Part shown: positions 1 through 8,617 of the stretch, piece after piece
Numbering within the stretch: position 1 is the stretch's first letter
Layout: the number at the start of each line of letters is the position of its first letter
Source: Candidatus Woesearchaeota archaeon
Lineage (GTDB): Archaea; Nanobdellota; Nanobdellia; Woesearchaeales; ARS49
NCBI GenBank assembly: GCA_018302815.1
Contig: JAGVZE010000019.1
Coordinates: forward strand, 1 to 64,000
DNA length: 64,000 nt
Direction of reading: 5' to 3'
Notes under the pieces: model-generated
Seen by the model: the letters and a program-made list of their open reading frames with translations, nothing else
Told to the model about the DNA's origin: nothing
Database searches by the model: none
Program-made: the position numbers and the translations under genes

Positions 1-78
1 TATGGCAATGGTGCCAAAATCGACGCACAGAAAAAAGACATAGGCCGCCGAGCTTACATCATCATCCTCAAAGATTAA
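1..78 (+). CDS. C-terminal end of a DUF2080-like small protein (cut by window start)
   Basis: Frame 1 is open from the first base to a TAA at 76-78 and encodes 25 residues beginning YGNGAKIDAQKKDIG and ending in IIILKD. A GNGAK...IG(R/K)...I.V pattern is what I remember of the C-terminus of DUF2080 (small archaeal AbrB-like proteins labelled transposon-encoded). The start lies outside the window. With so little sequence the family call is tentative; that this is the tail of a real gene is supported by the following TATA-rich intergenic gap. Confidence 0.5.
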   Translation, partial: YGNGAKIDAQKKDIGRRAYIIILKD

Positions 79-108
79 CTATTTCTGTCCCACACCCCCT
101 AAAACCCA

Positions 109-120
109 CATATTTATATA
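109..120 (+). promoter_or_regulatory. TATA box of the MutS-I/nuclease gene
   Basis: The A/T-only stretch atatttatata lies about 26-30 bases before the ATG at 145. That is the spacing expected for an archaeal TATA box feeding a leaderless transcript, and it favours the ATG at 145 over the TTG at 136. Confidence 0.5.
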
Positions 121-144
121 CTGTAATATATAGGTTTGACTTGT

Positions 145-1245
145 ATGCGGAAACACAAAACTGTCAAGAAAGTCACTCTTAGTGACTCAGGTATGACTCG
201 GCCAAAAGCAGGCTCTTGTGAACGGTGCACTCGGCCAATTATTAATGTTCGTGGAAGATGTCTCCCTTGTAATTATTTCTACAAACACAAGCGATACTAT
301 CGTGGGCTGAAGAGTGCGCCAAAGTATGATTTTGCTCAGGGTCTTGATCCAAGTACGGTAGGGCGGGAAATTGAGCGAGCGCGAGTTGTGCCCCGTTCCA
401 AAATACCAGTCAGGGGCGTTGTTGAATCTGATAAACCAACATTAGCACAAGCGCCTGTTCTGAAGAAAGACAGGCAGGGCGCAAAACCACTGAAAAAATA
501 TGCGCCAATAAATATGTTTAGGGAATTTAAATCCAAATATCCTACCCACATAATCTTCATTCAGTGTGGTAGATTCTATGAAGTCTTCGGAGAGGATGCT
601 AACGAATGTCACAGATTATTTGGATGGAAAACAATTAAAAAATGTGGTGTAGATTGGACTGGCACCCCTACTTGGTCACCTAATTTTAAAGACAAATTGA
701 AATCACTAAATCGCGCATACATTATTGTTGACCAGATTATTGAAGATGGTTATTTGAAAAGACAACTTGCCGAAAAACATCCACCTAAGCTCATAACAGT
801 AAGAAGAAGAAATCTCGCGCACACTATTTCGCATAAATGTCCGACCTGTGTCAACCAAGATGTTTGGGTAGGACATACTGAAGCAATCCTGCTTGAAGAG
901 CTGAGACGACGAGGCATACCATGCAAATCGCAGTCCTGCATACGTACGCGGCGGAGAGGAAATAAAGTATACCATACTGATTTATCCATAGAACCTAGAG
1001 AAGAACAACAAGTCGTCATTGAAGTGCAAGGACCCGCACACTATGAAGAACCAGCCCAGATGGCGTTTGATGAAGAAAGGAGAAAAGACATAGAGCACGA
1101 AGGCTATAGTTTCATAATCGTGCGAAATGAAGACTTGCGAACAGACAGAATAGCAGTAGGAGAATACGTCGTTCAAGAGTTGAAACGCATCAAACAAGCA
1201 AGACTCGGACCTAATCATTGCCAGATCTCAGTTCAGCGCTTGTAA
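145..1245 (+). CDS. Zinc-finger / MutS domain I / Vsr-DUF559-like nuclease fusion protein
   Basis: Unusual three-part protein (numbering from the TTG at 136). Residues 28-45 hold a CERC...CLPC pair, a probable zinc knuckle. Residues about 125-215 resemble MutS domain I, the mismatch-reading domain: CGRFYEVF at 144-151 keeps the Phe-x-Glu pair (F147, E149) that MutS uses to probe a mismatch, followed by GTP and VDQ as in that domain. After a further CPTC, residues about 245-350 look like a Vsr/DUF559 PD-(D/E)XK nuclease: TEAILLEEL, then HTDLSI, then VVIEVQGPAHY, then a GYSFIIVRNEDL strand. The rest of MutS (clamp, ATPase) is absent. Inference: a mismatch- or lesion-specific nicking enzyme. Codon choice is richer in T-ending codons than most neighbouring plus-strand genes, hinting at transfer. 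ATG 145 is preferred over TTG 136 because of the TATA spacing. Confidence 0.72.
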   Translation: MRKHKTVKKVTLSDSGMTRPKAGSCERCTRPIINVRGRCLPCNYFYKHKRYYRGLKSAPKYDFAQGLDPSTVGREIERARVVPRSKIPVRGVVESDKPTLAQAPVLKKDRQGAKPLKKYAPINMFREFKSKYPTHIIFIQCGRFYEVFGEDANECHRLFGWKTIKKCGVDWTGTPTWSPNFKDKLKSLNRAYIIVDQIIEDGYLKRQLAEKHPPKLITVRRRNLAHTISHKCPTCVNQDVWVGHTEAILLEELRRRGIPCKSQSCIRTRRRGNKVYHTDLSIEPREEQQVVIEVQGPAHYEEPAQMAFDEERRKDIEHEGYSFIIVRNEDLRTDRIAVGEYVVQELKRIKQARLGPNHCQISVQRL

Positions 1246-1257
1246 CTTCCAGTAGAA

Positions 1258-1328
1258 TGCGCCGTCCGAGATTCGAACTCGGGCTACAGCCTTGGCAAGG
1301 CAGCGTACTACCACTATACTAACGGCGC
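1258..1328 (-). tRNA. tRNA-Gly(GCC)
   Basis: On the minus strand GCGCCGT (1328-1322) pairs with ACGGCGC (1265-1259), with A73 at 1258. The D arm has GGTAGTAC, the anticodon loop reads TTGCCAA, and the T arm is CCGAG-TTCGAAT-CTCGG. There is no intron and no encoded CCA. Length is 71 nt. Confidence 0.95.
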
Positions 1329-1408
1329 TTTAAGTGTGCTTGAAAGGCAAGTCTTTAAAAATCTTACTTTTAGCAATCATTTAAAAGCACAATGGACGTA
1401 ACGTTTTT

Positions 1409-2017
1409 GTGAGCTACGCACGCATATTCTGGCTCGATGACGAGTTCGACTTCATAGGACAGCTGCTCGCCAAAGGAATACCGCTCGGCCTTGACAAAGA
1501 CAATCTTCTCGCACGAACACGATTCGCGTTCGATTACGAAATGGGCGAGAGAATTGTCAAAACAGAACCATTCAACTTATACATCCTAGATGGTGATTTT
1601 CCTCTGAGAGGCTCGCCCGAATACAATGAACAAGTCGAGCGATTCGTTAGGAGCGCACCAATTGGGCTTGATCCTTGCGAAGCTTGGGAAATAGTCCCTG
1701 AAGACAAAGGCTTTACCGGCCCTAGCGTCAACCATTTCGCCAAATTCTACGACCAAAACCTTCGAACACTAAACCAAAAAATTGTAGTCTTCTCACGCTC
1801 AAGCATGGCGCCAATGACCGCTTTTCACATGAACATTCCATTCTACAGCAAAGCGCTAGATACTCCACTGATAAAAGAACTCGTGCAAGACCATCCAAAA
1901 GAATACCTTGACTGGCTGCCTGAAAACTACCCGAAAAGAGCGATAAAAGACATAGACTCATGGGAAACAGGCTCAATGGAAGACCTCATCACCAGATTCT
2001 TAACCAAACCTTATTAA
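1409..2017 (+). CDS. Atypical receiver-domain (REC-like) protein
   Basis: 202 aa with a response-regulator-like skeleton: IFWLDDE near the N-terminus (acidic pocket), YILDGDFPL around residue 58 (candidate phospho-acceptor Asp), VVFSRSSM (beta-4 Ser/Thr position) and IPFYSKAL (candidate conserved Lys). A long insert separates the acceptor Asp from the Ser strand, so the family is divergent and phosphorylation is inferred only. No output domain follows. GTG at 1409 is the first usable start in frame; the ATG at 1392 is out of frame. The next gene has its own TATA-like gtatttaaag at about 2027-2036, so it may be a separate unit, but the product fits the sensory island that starts here. Confidence 0.55.
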   Translation: MSYARIFWLDDEFDFIGQLLAKGIPLGLDKDNLLARTRFAFDYEMGERIVKTEPFNLYILDGDFPLRGSPEYNEQVERFVRSAPIGLDPCEAWEIVPEDKGFTGPSVNHFAKFYDQNLRTLNQKIVVFSRSSMAPMTAFHMNIPFYSKALDTPLIKELVQDHPKEYLDWLPENYPKRAIKDIDSWETGSMEDLITRFLTKPY

Positions 2018-2054
2018 ATCACCTTGTATTTAAAGCACCTAAAAGGGGGAAATA

Positions 2055-3290
2055 ATGAAGCTTCATCATAAGCTAATCTTGAATCTTTGCGCGCTCACCC
2101 TACTTATAGGATTCATCGAATACTTCTTTATCACACAAGTGCTCTACGCAAGAGTCACTGGAGTTACCATTTTCGTATCGCTGCTCCCGCTCATATCAGC
2201 CGCAGGAATAGGCGCGTTCATGAGCTACAACGTCAGCAGCAACATAAAACAGCTGACGTTTACAATCGATGAAATCAGCAAAGGAAAGCTAGACGCTCAC
2301 GTTTCAGGCAAAGGAAGAGACGATGAAATCGGGGAACTCGCCCGAGCGTTCGATAGAATCCTCATCTCTCTAAAGCTTGCTGTCGAAAAAGTAGGCATCA
2401 AAAAAGAAGAACTACGCCTAGGAGAAGCCCTTGAAGCAAAAGAAAAAGCCGAGCGGCTAAAACGCGAAGCCGAAGCGCGATATAAAGTCCTCGCCCAAAC
2501 ATCGCCAGACTGCATCAAACTACTAGACCCCAAAGGAAGAGTCGTATTCATGAACAAAGCAGGTCTTAGCGAGCACGGATTCGCAGACGCCAAAGCCGCA
2601 ATCGGATACGACCCCACAACCCACGCAGTAAAAGAATACAAGCCAAAAATACGCAATTCAGTCAAACGAGCGCTGCACGGAAACACGACAAGCATAGAAG
2701 TTCAAAACATGGGAAAACACGCCCACCTATGGACACTTGAAACATTCTCTGCGGTCAAAAACGAAAAAGGAGAAATCACAAACGTTCTTGCCATAAGCCG
2801 AGACATCACGCGCCTAAAAAAATCAGAAGCACAACTGCGAGCGGAAAGAAACTTCATAGGAGACCTAATCGAGAACGCAGGAGTTCCTGTAGTCGCGTTC
2901 AACAAACAAGGAAAAATCCTGCTCGCAAACAACCTATTCACCGAACTCACAGGCTACGCCAAAAAAGATATTCCCTCAAGAAAAGAATGGCTAAAACAAG
3001 CATTCCCATCCAAAGAAGCGCACGTCAAAATAAACCAAGCTACATCAGAATTCTACAGAGGAAACCACATCAAAGACATAGTCATACCAATTCGATGCAA
3101 AGACGGAAACACAGTAATCGTAGTCGGCAACATCACCTGCGTAAAAGACGAAACAGGCAAAACAACAGGAGACGTACTATTCATGAGAGACTTAAGCGAA
3201 ATATTCAACCTAGAACAAGAAATACGATTCTGGGCTGAAAACGGAACAATCCACAAAGAACCAACAGGAATAGAAAAAACACGTACGTAA
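2055..3290 (+). CDS. Membrane HAMP-PAS-PAS sensor protein without kinase domain
   Basis: 411 aa. Two TM helices (about residues 7-28 and 34-56) with almost no external loop, then a HAMP segment (SSNIKQL...ISKGKLDAHV...DDEIGELARAFD), a helical linker, and two PAS domains (about 145-260, starting YKVLAQTSPDCIKLLD, and 265-385, starting RNFIGDLIENAGVPVVAF). The PAS-associated NVLAISRDIT and DVLFMRDLSE ends are visible. There is no HisKA/HATPase, GGDEF or methyl-accepting domain, so the signal must go to a partner. A strong Shine-Dalgarno (aaaaggggg) precedes ATG 2055. The KaiC-like gene follows 15 bases after the stop with its own gaggtg, so the two are probably cotranscribed. The linker resembles that of the sensor at 13464-15419. 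Confidence 0.8.
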   Translation: MKLHHKLILNLCALTLLIGFIEYFFITQVLYARVTGVTIFVSLLPLISAAGIGAFMSYNVSSNIKQLTFTIDEISKGKLDAHVSGKGRDDEIGELARAFDRILISLKLAVEKVGIKKEELRLGEALEAKEKAERLKREAEARYKVLAQTSPDCIKLLDPKGRVVFMNKAGLSEHGFADAKAAIGYDPTTHAVKEYKPKIRNSVKRALHGNTTSIEVQNMGKHAHLWTLETFSAVKNEKGEITNVLAISRDITRLKKSEAQLRAERNFIGDLIENAGVPVVAFNKQGKILLANNLFTELTGYAKKDIPSRKEWLKQAFPSKEAHVKINQATSEFYRGNHIKDIVIPIRCKDGNTVIVVGNITCVKDETGKTTGDVLFMRDLSEIFNLEQEIRFWAENGTIHKEPTGIEKTRT

Positions 3291-3305
3291 AAACAGAGGT
3301 GCACA

Positions 3306-4061
3306 ATGGCGAAAAGAATACCAACAGGAATCAAGGGATTTGACGATCTCGTACAAGGAGGATTCCCTGAAGGCTCAGTAGCGCTAATCATCGGAACCCC
3401 CGGAACAGGAAAAACACTCTTCACCCTAGAATACGTACACAATGGAGCCACGCGCTTCAAAGAAAAATCACTCTACGTCACATTAGAACAAAGCCTTGAC
3501 GACATAAGAGAACAAGCCAAACAAATAGGACTGGACCTAAAAGCTGCTGAAAAAAGCGGAATGCTGACTCTCATGCACATCCCCATCCACAGCTTCAACA
3601 CAGAATCCATCAACGAAATAAAAAAAGAAGTCCAAAAAAAAGGCATAAAGCGGCTGGTCGTTGATAGTTTGTCCACCCTCTCAGTAAACGCGCCGGTCTA
3701 CACGCCGATAAAAGACATCGCACTAAGAGACATAATGAACTACAAAGCGTTCTTTTCCCCTCCAATCCTAGGAGACTTCGTAGTGAAACGATTCATATAC
3801 GGATTTTTATACGATTTGAAGCAACTTGGATGCACAACGCTAGTCACATCGGAAGCGCCAGAAAAAGGAGAGTATTTGTCCCGAGACACAGTATCGGAAT
3901 TCATAGCCGACGGAATACTCCTGCTCAACTTCGAAGCCATGGGCGGCGAATTCAGCAGAAGCCTGCTCGTACGAAAAATGCGAGGGACAAAAGCCGACGA
4001 AGACATCCACCCATTCGAGATAACCGAAAAAGGCGTCGTCGTGCACAATCTGAAGAATTAA
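3306..4061 (+). CDS. KaiC-like (RadA/RecA-superfamily) ATPase
   Basis: 251 aa, one KaiC-type domain. RIPTGIKGFDDLVQGGFPEG is the usual entry, Walker A is GTPGTGKT (residues 30-37), the catalytic-Glu strand reads YVTLEQS, and Walker B is RLVVDSLSTL. The C-terminal LLVRKMRGTKADEDIHPFEIT motif is typical of archaeal KaiC-like proteins. It ends in a single domain, unlike the double-domain cyanobacterial clock protein. Such proteins in archaea are associated with signalling; here the gene directly follows a HAMP-PAS sensor (15-base gap), so it is the likely partner of that sensor (inference). It abuts the convergent V4R gene with no spacer. Confidence 0.88.
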   Translation: MAKRIPTGIKGFDDLVQGGFPEGSVALIIGTPGTGKTLFTLEYVHNGATRFKEKSLYVTLEQSLDDIREQAKQIGLDLKAAEKSGMLTLMHIPIHSFNTESINEIKKEVQKKGIKRLVVDSLSTLSVNAPVYTPIKDIALRDIMNYKAFFSPPILGDFVVKRFIYGFLYDLKQLGCTTLVTSEAPEKGEYLSRDTVSEFIADGILLLNFEAMGGEFSRSLLVRKMRGTKADEDIHPFEITEKGVVVHNLKN

Positions 4062-4742
4062 TCACTTGCGCTTTGGCATTCCCATAGCGTTCTTTTCAAC
4101 AATCTTCAGCAAGTCAACATTATACTGGCTCGGAAGCTGTTTTTTGAGCTTATCATCAGTCACCTGAGATTTCGGACACACCACAAACTCACAATATTTA
4201 GCACCCTGCGCGATACACGACGTCTCAACCCCAACCAAATCATCACGCCCCAAATACGCGTTTAACATGTACGCCGCGCCGCCCCTCACCATCCAGTCCA
4301 CTGACTCCTTCTGGATACCGAACGTCTTCAAATATTCTTTCGCGAACGTAGGTTCGCCCCTCAATACGAACTTCATACTCTTCATATCTATACGAACGAA
4401 ATCGACCTTACCCGCACCAAGCATGTCCAAATGACCCTGCTGCATACGCATCGCCTTTTCGATAGGAAAACCGAACCTGTTCATCATCATCTTCGCGGCA
4501 TTGGCAGCCTGATAACCAAGCAAATGATAAAAAATACTCGCACCCTTCTGGCCCAAATCTTCACTTAGCGTCTTTTGAAACACGACCAGACTGTTCAACG
4601 CGAAAAGAAATGAAGGCACACCCATCAAATACAAATACCCGTTATCGTATGCCAACTCACGATTCGCGATGACTCTTGTCAGAAACGAATGCTGCTCGCT
4701 CTTTGGCAACCCCTCACTCTTCGATCCGCTCTTTTTTGGCAC
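4062..4742 (-). CDS. V4R-domain protein
   Basis: 226 aa. The C-terminal half carries the V4R (4-vinyl-reductase) signature ETSCIAQGAKYCEFVV with its paired Cys, preceded by a segment ending in AYLGRDDLVGVE. V4R domains bind small molecules or metals and often occur in transcription or signal regulators. The N-terminal half is helical with no recognisable DNA-binding motif. A TATA-like tttttaag lies about 25-30 bases upstream (4766-4773, read on the minus strand), giving it its own promoter. The ligand is unknown. Confidence 0.75.
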   Translation of the reverse strand: MPKKSGSKSEGLPKSEQHSFLTRVIANRELAYDNGYLYLMGVPSFLFALNSLVVFQKTLSEDLGQKGASIFYHLLGYQAANAAKMMMNRFGFPIEKAMRMQQGHLDMLGAGKVDFVRIDMKSMKFVLRGEPTFAKEYLKTFGIQKESVDWMVRGGAAYMLNAYLGRDDLVGVETSCIAQGAKYCEFVVCPKSQVTDDKLKKQLPSQYNVDLLKIVEKNAMGMPKRK

Positions 4743-4808
4743 ATCCCTCTCAAAACAAGCCCAACTTAAAAATGTTGCGACTCATCCACGCAAAACCATA
4801 ACACTCCA

Positions 4809-6374
4809 TCATCTCCGAACTGAAACCGCACCATTAACTCTCGAAATAGTCTGACGCAACGCAGCAACATCCTTCTTTTGCAGCGCATTCCTCCACTGAT
4901 CGTAAAAAACATGGCACTGCTGTCTTCGCACAACCTGATCCTTGCTCAATTCACCATGATAAAGCGCGGCCATCAACACAACTTCGTCACTAAATGGAGC
5001 AAGACCATGCTGAAGCAATCTCTCCCTAAATTTCGCATTCAACAAAAACGGATTCTCCGCCCATCTACCGTCCACATTCAACGTCCATGGAGGGGACGGC
5101 CACTCGCTACTCGGCCTTAACAAATCAAGCTCATAACGCATCAACTTCAACTCGTATCCCTCCTCCATCTTAACTCCTGCAAGCTCACCTTTACGCGCAA
5201 GCGGCGTTCCAGGCATCGGCATCATCGGAAGGCACGGCGCAAAATCAGGCTGAGTCTCAACCAAAAAATCGAATGTACGCTCCATACTTTGAGTCGTATC
5301 ATTCGCCGAAGGAATAATACACGACACAACAGTCGGCAAACCCTTTTCTTTAAACGCCTTAATCATCCGCCTCGCATTCGCAAGATACGCAGCAGGATCA
5401 TACGTCTTGAGCATACTTTTAAGCATCCCTTCATCCGCAGACTCAAGCCCAATGAAAATACCTCCTTCCAACTTATCCGCGAGAAGATCCAAGTCATACC
5501 CCTGCCCATCAGCACGCCCAAACACACTAAACTTACAATCGAGTGGAATATTCTTCGCAACCTGCGTCACGTATGCCGGAACAGGGTCCGGACCACCAAG
5601 CCTAAAAAAACGAAATCCGTACTCATCCCTATTGTGCTTTATCTCCCTAACAATCGCAGGCACGCTCTTTTGTCTAAACGTACCACCAATGCGCGGATGA
5701 ATACAAAACGAGCACTTCCTCCAATCACAATTACGCGTATCTTCAACCACCGGAATAGTCACTTTCTCGCGAACCGCAGGATAGACCGCATCAATATACA
5801 CCGGGAATGGAAGACTATCCAAATCACACATTTCCTTTACCGCGGTCTTCTGAATCTTTCCCGCTTCATCGCGAAAAAAGGCGCCAGGAATCCCACTTGG
5901 CGGCGCACCATCCGCCATTGCCACCACACTCGCATCACCTTCTCCAGGAACGAGCGCATCAAAAACATCATCGCCGAATACCTGCTGTCCATACTCAAAA
6001 ATCGCCCGACCAAACCAGCCAACCTGCGGTCCCCCCGCGACCAAAATCAACTTAGGATAACGCCGCTTAAGCTCATGAGCAATGTGAACCGAATCAGCGA
6101 ACCCATTAGCATAAAGCTTCATGCCCGCACTTTTCACTTCGTGCTTCTCAACATAACCTGCAAGCTCTGAGATTATCGACTCTAAAAAATGCTCTTTACC
6201 CAAACGCGCAATATGCTCTATAGAACCCACCGTATTATAGTCGAAAATCATCGGCTTATGCCCCGCCTCAAGAAGCTCTGCCGCAAGAAGCGCAAGACCA
6301 TTATCGAGCATCATCCCGCTAAGAACAGGACTTTGACCCTGAATCGCATAACAAATCAAAGGAATATGAGCCAT
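4809..6374 (-). CDS. B12-binding-type radical SAM protein
   Basis: 521 aa. Residues 1-150 look like a cobalamin-binding-type Rossmann domain (GLALLAAELLEAGHKPMIFD, LILVAGGPQ, ALVPGEGD), though the DxHxxG cobalamin ligand is not evident. Residues about 205-420 form a radical SAM domain with the cluster motif C216-x4-C221-x2-C224 (NCDWRKCSFC), one residue longer than the canonical C-x3-C-x2-C, followed by FFRLGGPDP, IFIGLESADE and VVSCIIPSAND. Substrate unknown. The start is supported by gaggtgat 5 bases upstream and a tatttaaatatt box at about 6407-6418. Confidence 0.82.
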   Translation of the reverse strand: MAHIPLICYAIQGQSPVLSGMMLDNGLALLAAELLEAGHKPMIFDYNTVGSIEHIARLGKEHFLESIISELAGYVEKHEVKSAGMKLYANGFADSVHIAHELKRRYPKLILVAGGPQVGWFGRAIFEYGQQVFGDDVFDALVPGEGDASVVAMADGAPPSGIPGAFFRDEAGKIQKTAVKEMCDLDSLPFPVYIDAVYPAVREKVTIPVVEDTRNCDWRKCSFCIHPRIGGTFRQKSVPAIVREIKHNRDEYGFRFFRLGGPDPVPAYVTQVAKNIPLDCKFSVFGRADGQGYDLDLLADKLEGGIFIGLESADEGMLKSMLKTYDPAAYLANARRMIKAFKEKGLPTVVSCIIPSANDTTQSMERTFDFLVETQPDFAPCLPMMPMPGTPLARKGELAGVKMEEGYELKLMRYELDLLRPSSEWPSPPWTLNVDGRWAENPFLLNAKFRERLLQHGLAPFSDEVVLMAALYHGELSKDQVVRRQQCHVFYDQWRNALQKKDVAALRQTISRVNGAVSVRR

Positions 6375-6492
6375 ACAATCACCTCACACACAATCATCAC
6401 CCCACCTATTTAAATATTTGTCAGCACGCGCCAAACAACCGATTAAAAAAACTCCCGAAACAATTAAAAACCGGCGCAAATGCAATGCACTA

Positions 6493-7197
6493 ATGAAAGA
6501 AATCACACCTGATGATGTCATCACAACATTCGCACGCGAAGCAGATTCACTCGACCAAGCACTTCACACCCATCACATAATCGGCGCGCTTCTATACAAA
6601 AAAACCAACACACACTCAGTAACAGAACTAACTCATGCGTACTGCCGATGGCTCAAAATGACAGAACAATACGTACGCCAAACCGCACCCATGCTCGCAG
6701 CCGCAGGCGCGGCTTTACGGGATGGAGATGATGAAGACAAAACCTGGAGCTGCGCGTTCCTCCATTACAAAGAAGAAGAGATAGACTCGAAAGGGAACTA
6801 CGGTCATGAAGTATGGGCAACACAAGGCCTACAAGCACTTAACGCGCCAAATGACATCATGAACGCCCCTGAACCTTGGAGCATGCAAGAATACAAACGA
6901 TTCTTCGTCACGAACGCGAATCAACACCCTTACGCGATACTCGGAGCGAAAGGAATCCTCGAACACCTCTCCATCCTCAACGCTCCAAAACTTGAAAACG
7001 CACTGCGTGTGAGCGGCATACAAAACATCGAAAAAGCATTGCAGTTCATCAATTCACACGGCGTGCTCGACATAGACCATGTCCAAGAAGGCAATGCGCG
7101 CATCAGACACATTAACAGAACCGACAAGCTCGCCCAAATCATCTTAGGCGCTTACGTCACAAGCGGGTCTTATCGCGCATTCCTTACATCAGTATAG
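6493..7197 (+). CDS. Heme-oxygenase/TENA-fold (iron-containing redox enzyme-like) protein
   Basis: About 234 aa from ATG 6493. All-helical with scattered His/Glu pairs (HTHHIIGALLY, FLHYKEEEIDSKGNYGHEVW, GILEHLS) at positions that resemble the heme-oxygenase-like/TENA/PqqC superfamily, including the diiron members. I recognise the fold pattern rather than a specific enzyme; a di-metal oxidase is an inference. The frame is open back to a TTG at 6418, but that lies on top of the divergent TATA box; a TATA-like aattaaaa at about 6463-6470 precedes ATG 6493 by some 25 bases. The 3' end overlaps the convergent acetyltransferase gene by 28 bases. Confidence 0.6.
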   Translation: MKEITPDDVITTFAREADSLDQALHTHHIIGALLYKKTNTHSVTELTHAYCRWLKMTEQYVRQTAPMLAAAGAALRDGDDEDKTWSCAFLHYKEEEIDSKGNYGHEVWATQGLQALNAPNDIMNAPEPWSMQEYKRFFVTNANQHPYAILGAKGILEHLSILNAPKLENALRVSGIQNIEKALQFINSHGVLDIDHVQEGNARIRHINRTDKLAQIILGAYVTSGSYRAFLTSV

Positions 7198-8123
7198 GGT
7201 ATAGGCATTGAAGGAGAATTCTCAAGGCGAAACCCCCTCAATATCTGATCAGCTATCTGTTCCAAACGCAGGTCTTGAACCTTCGCCTGAACATAAAACT
7301 TTGCAAGACGAACACAATCATATCTATGACCTGCCTCTTCGTACCAACCAGGCAGGAACGCCACAATCTCAAACCCCTGCGAAACCGCATCCATCACAAT
7401 CGGAACCTTATCCGCAAGCACCGTCACTTCGTGATACTCAGGAACGATAATCCGCCCGCCAGTCTGCACGAAACATCTATCCTGCGGGTGATAAAATCCC
7501 TGCGACAAAGCGTTCGCACTTATCCCCTGTGTCACTATCGCAACAGCCGGATAATCGCCTGAAGGACGCCCCACAAGAGACATCGCCTCCAGAATACACT
7601 GAACTCCCGGAATAGAGTACAACTCAGGCGCAATCGCCGCAACCCGCTTCTCCTTCGCGTTCTCTGAAAGCCGAAGCCCTATCAAATGAAGCTCCCTGTC
7701 AGTCACGCGATGAGCGCCGGATGTCCCAACCATGCTAAGCCCATCACACTTCGATATCTCATACATGGCAAGATTACGCAATGAACCCCAAAGAACATCA
7801 ACACCCGACGAAAGAGCAGCTTCACGCACCAACTCGCACAAACCCCTCGCGATGCCTCTCCCACGAGAAGTCCGCTCGACCACAGTCTTACCAAGCTCAC
7901 AACTATTATTCCAACGGGAAATCGAACCGACCGTGGAACCCACCACCACTCCTTCCGCTTTAGCTAGATACCACACATAATCAGAAGATTCCACCGCGCC
8001 CTTAATAAAGTTTGAATCCATATACTCTATTAAAGGATACTTCCCTTCGTACACCCGCCCGTACAACTCCGCTATTCCTACCGCATCGCTAGGATTAGCA
8101 GGACGCATCTCTATTCCATCCAT
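7170..8123 (-). CDS. GNAT-family N-acetyltransferase with C-terminal extension
   Basis: 317 aa from ATG 8123, chosen because gaggcgatg precedes it; the open frame runs upstream to 8243 but the extra 40 residues look like translated promoter. Residues 1-160 are a GNAT domain (EMRPANPSDAVGIAELYGRV, VVGSTVGSI and the acetyl-CoA loop RTSRGRGIARGLCELV). The second half (AIAPELYSIPGVQC, then GGRIIVPEYHEV and FEIVAFLPGWYEE) is a second, degenerate domain of similar character. Substrate unknown. The last 28 bases overlap the convergent gene ending at 7197. Confidence 0.78.
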   Translation of the reverse strand: MDGIEMRPANPSDAVGIAELYGRVYEGKYPLIEYMDSNFIKGAVESSDYVWYLAKAEGVVVGSTVGSISRWNNSCELGKTVVERTSRGRGIARGLCELVREAALSSGVDVLWGSLRNLAMYEISKCDGLSMVGTSGAHRVTDRELHLIGLRLSENAKEKRVAAIAPELYSIPGVQCILEAMSLVGRPSGDYPAVAIVTQGISANALSQGFYHPQDRCFVQTGGRIIVPEYHEVTVLADKVPIVMDAVSQGFEIVAFLPGWYEEAGHRYDCVRLAKFYVQAKVQDLRLEQIADQILRGFRLENSPSMPIPYTDVRNAR

Positions 8124-8245
8124 GTCATCGCCTCTTTTAATCAAGCGAAAATCGCTCACATTTATAAAATTACTGGGAAAAACACCAACGAAACCCTTAA
8201 AAACTACCAAATGATAAAACAACAAAAAGAGAACGTGAAGCAACT

Positions 8246-8617
8246 ATGACCCTTAAAAAAAAGCCAAACAAAACAATAATGATAGTCGATGATGAAGAAG
8301 ACATCAGAGACACAGTGAAAACGCTGTGCGAAGCCAACGGCTACGAAACAATAATCGCTGTGAACGGCGATGACTGCCTAGAAAAACTCAAAACAAGCAA
8401 ACCGGACCTCATATTGATGGACATCATGATGCCGGGCACGCCTGTCAAGGAAGTCGTCAAAAAAATAAAAGGAGTCAAAATAGCGTTCCTTAGCGTCGTT
8501 CGAACGTCCGACGCTGAAAAAGAAGAGCTTCTATCCTCAAAAAACATAGTAGACTTCATCCAAAAACCATTCGATGTCAAGACACTTCTAACGAAGATAA
8601 AAAAACTGGTGTCATGA
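8246..8617 (+). CDS. Stand-alone receiver-domain response regulator (1 of 3)
   Basis: 123 aa consisting only of a CheY-type receiver: IMIVDDEEDI (acidic pair), DLILMDIMMPGTPVKE with the acceptor Asp at about residue 61, AFLSVVRTSDAEKEELL and FIQKPF (conserved Lys). The segment after the acceptor Asp, PGTPVKE(V/I)(V/I)KKIKG, is nearly identical in the three receivers of this window and unlike the usual MPGMDG loop, so they are a paralogous set. The stop overlaps the next start (ATGA at 8614-8617), giving translational coupling with the RecA-fold partner. No DNA-binding domain. Confidence 0.93.
   Translation: MTLKKKPNKTIMIVDDEEDIRDTVKTLCEANGYETIIAVNGDDCLEKLKTSKPDLILMDIMMPGTPVKEVVKKIKGVKIAFLSVVRTSDAEKEELLSSKNIVDFIQKPFDVKTLLTKIKKLVS

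Noticed and set aside
136-144. TTG start at 136 for the MutS-I/nuclease gene
   Set aside because: It falls about where transcription should begin given the TATA box at 109-120; ATG 145 fits a leaderless start better.
5289-6170. 293-residue plus-strand frame opposite the radical SAM gene
   Set aside because: Composition is Arg/Asn/Ile-rich and basic; the minus strand there encodes a complete enzyme with clear motifs.
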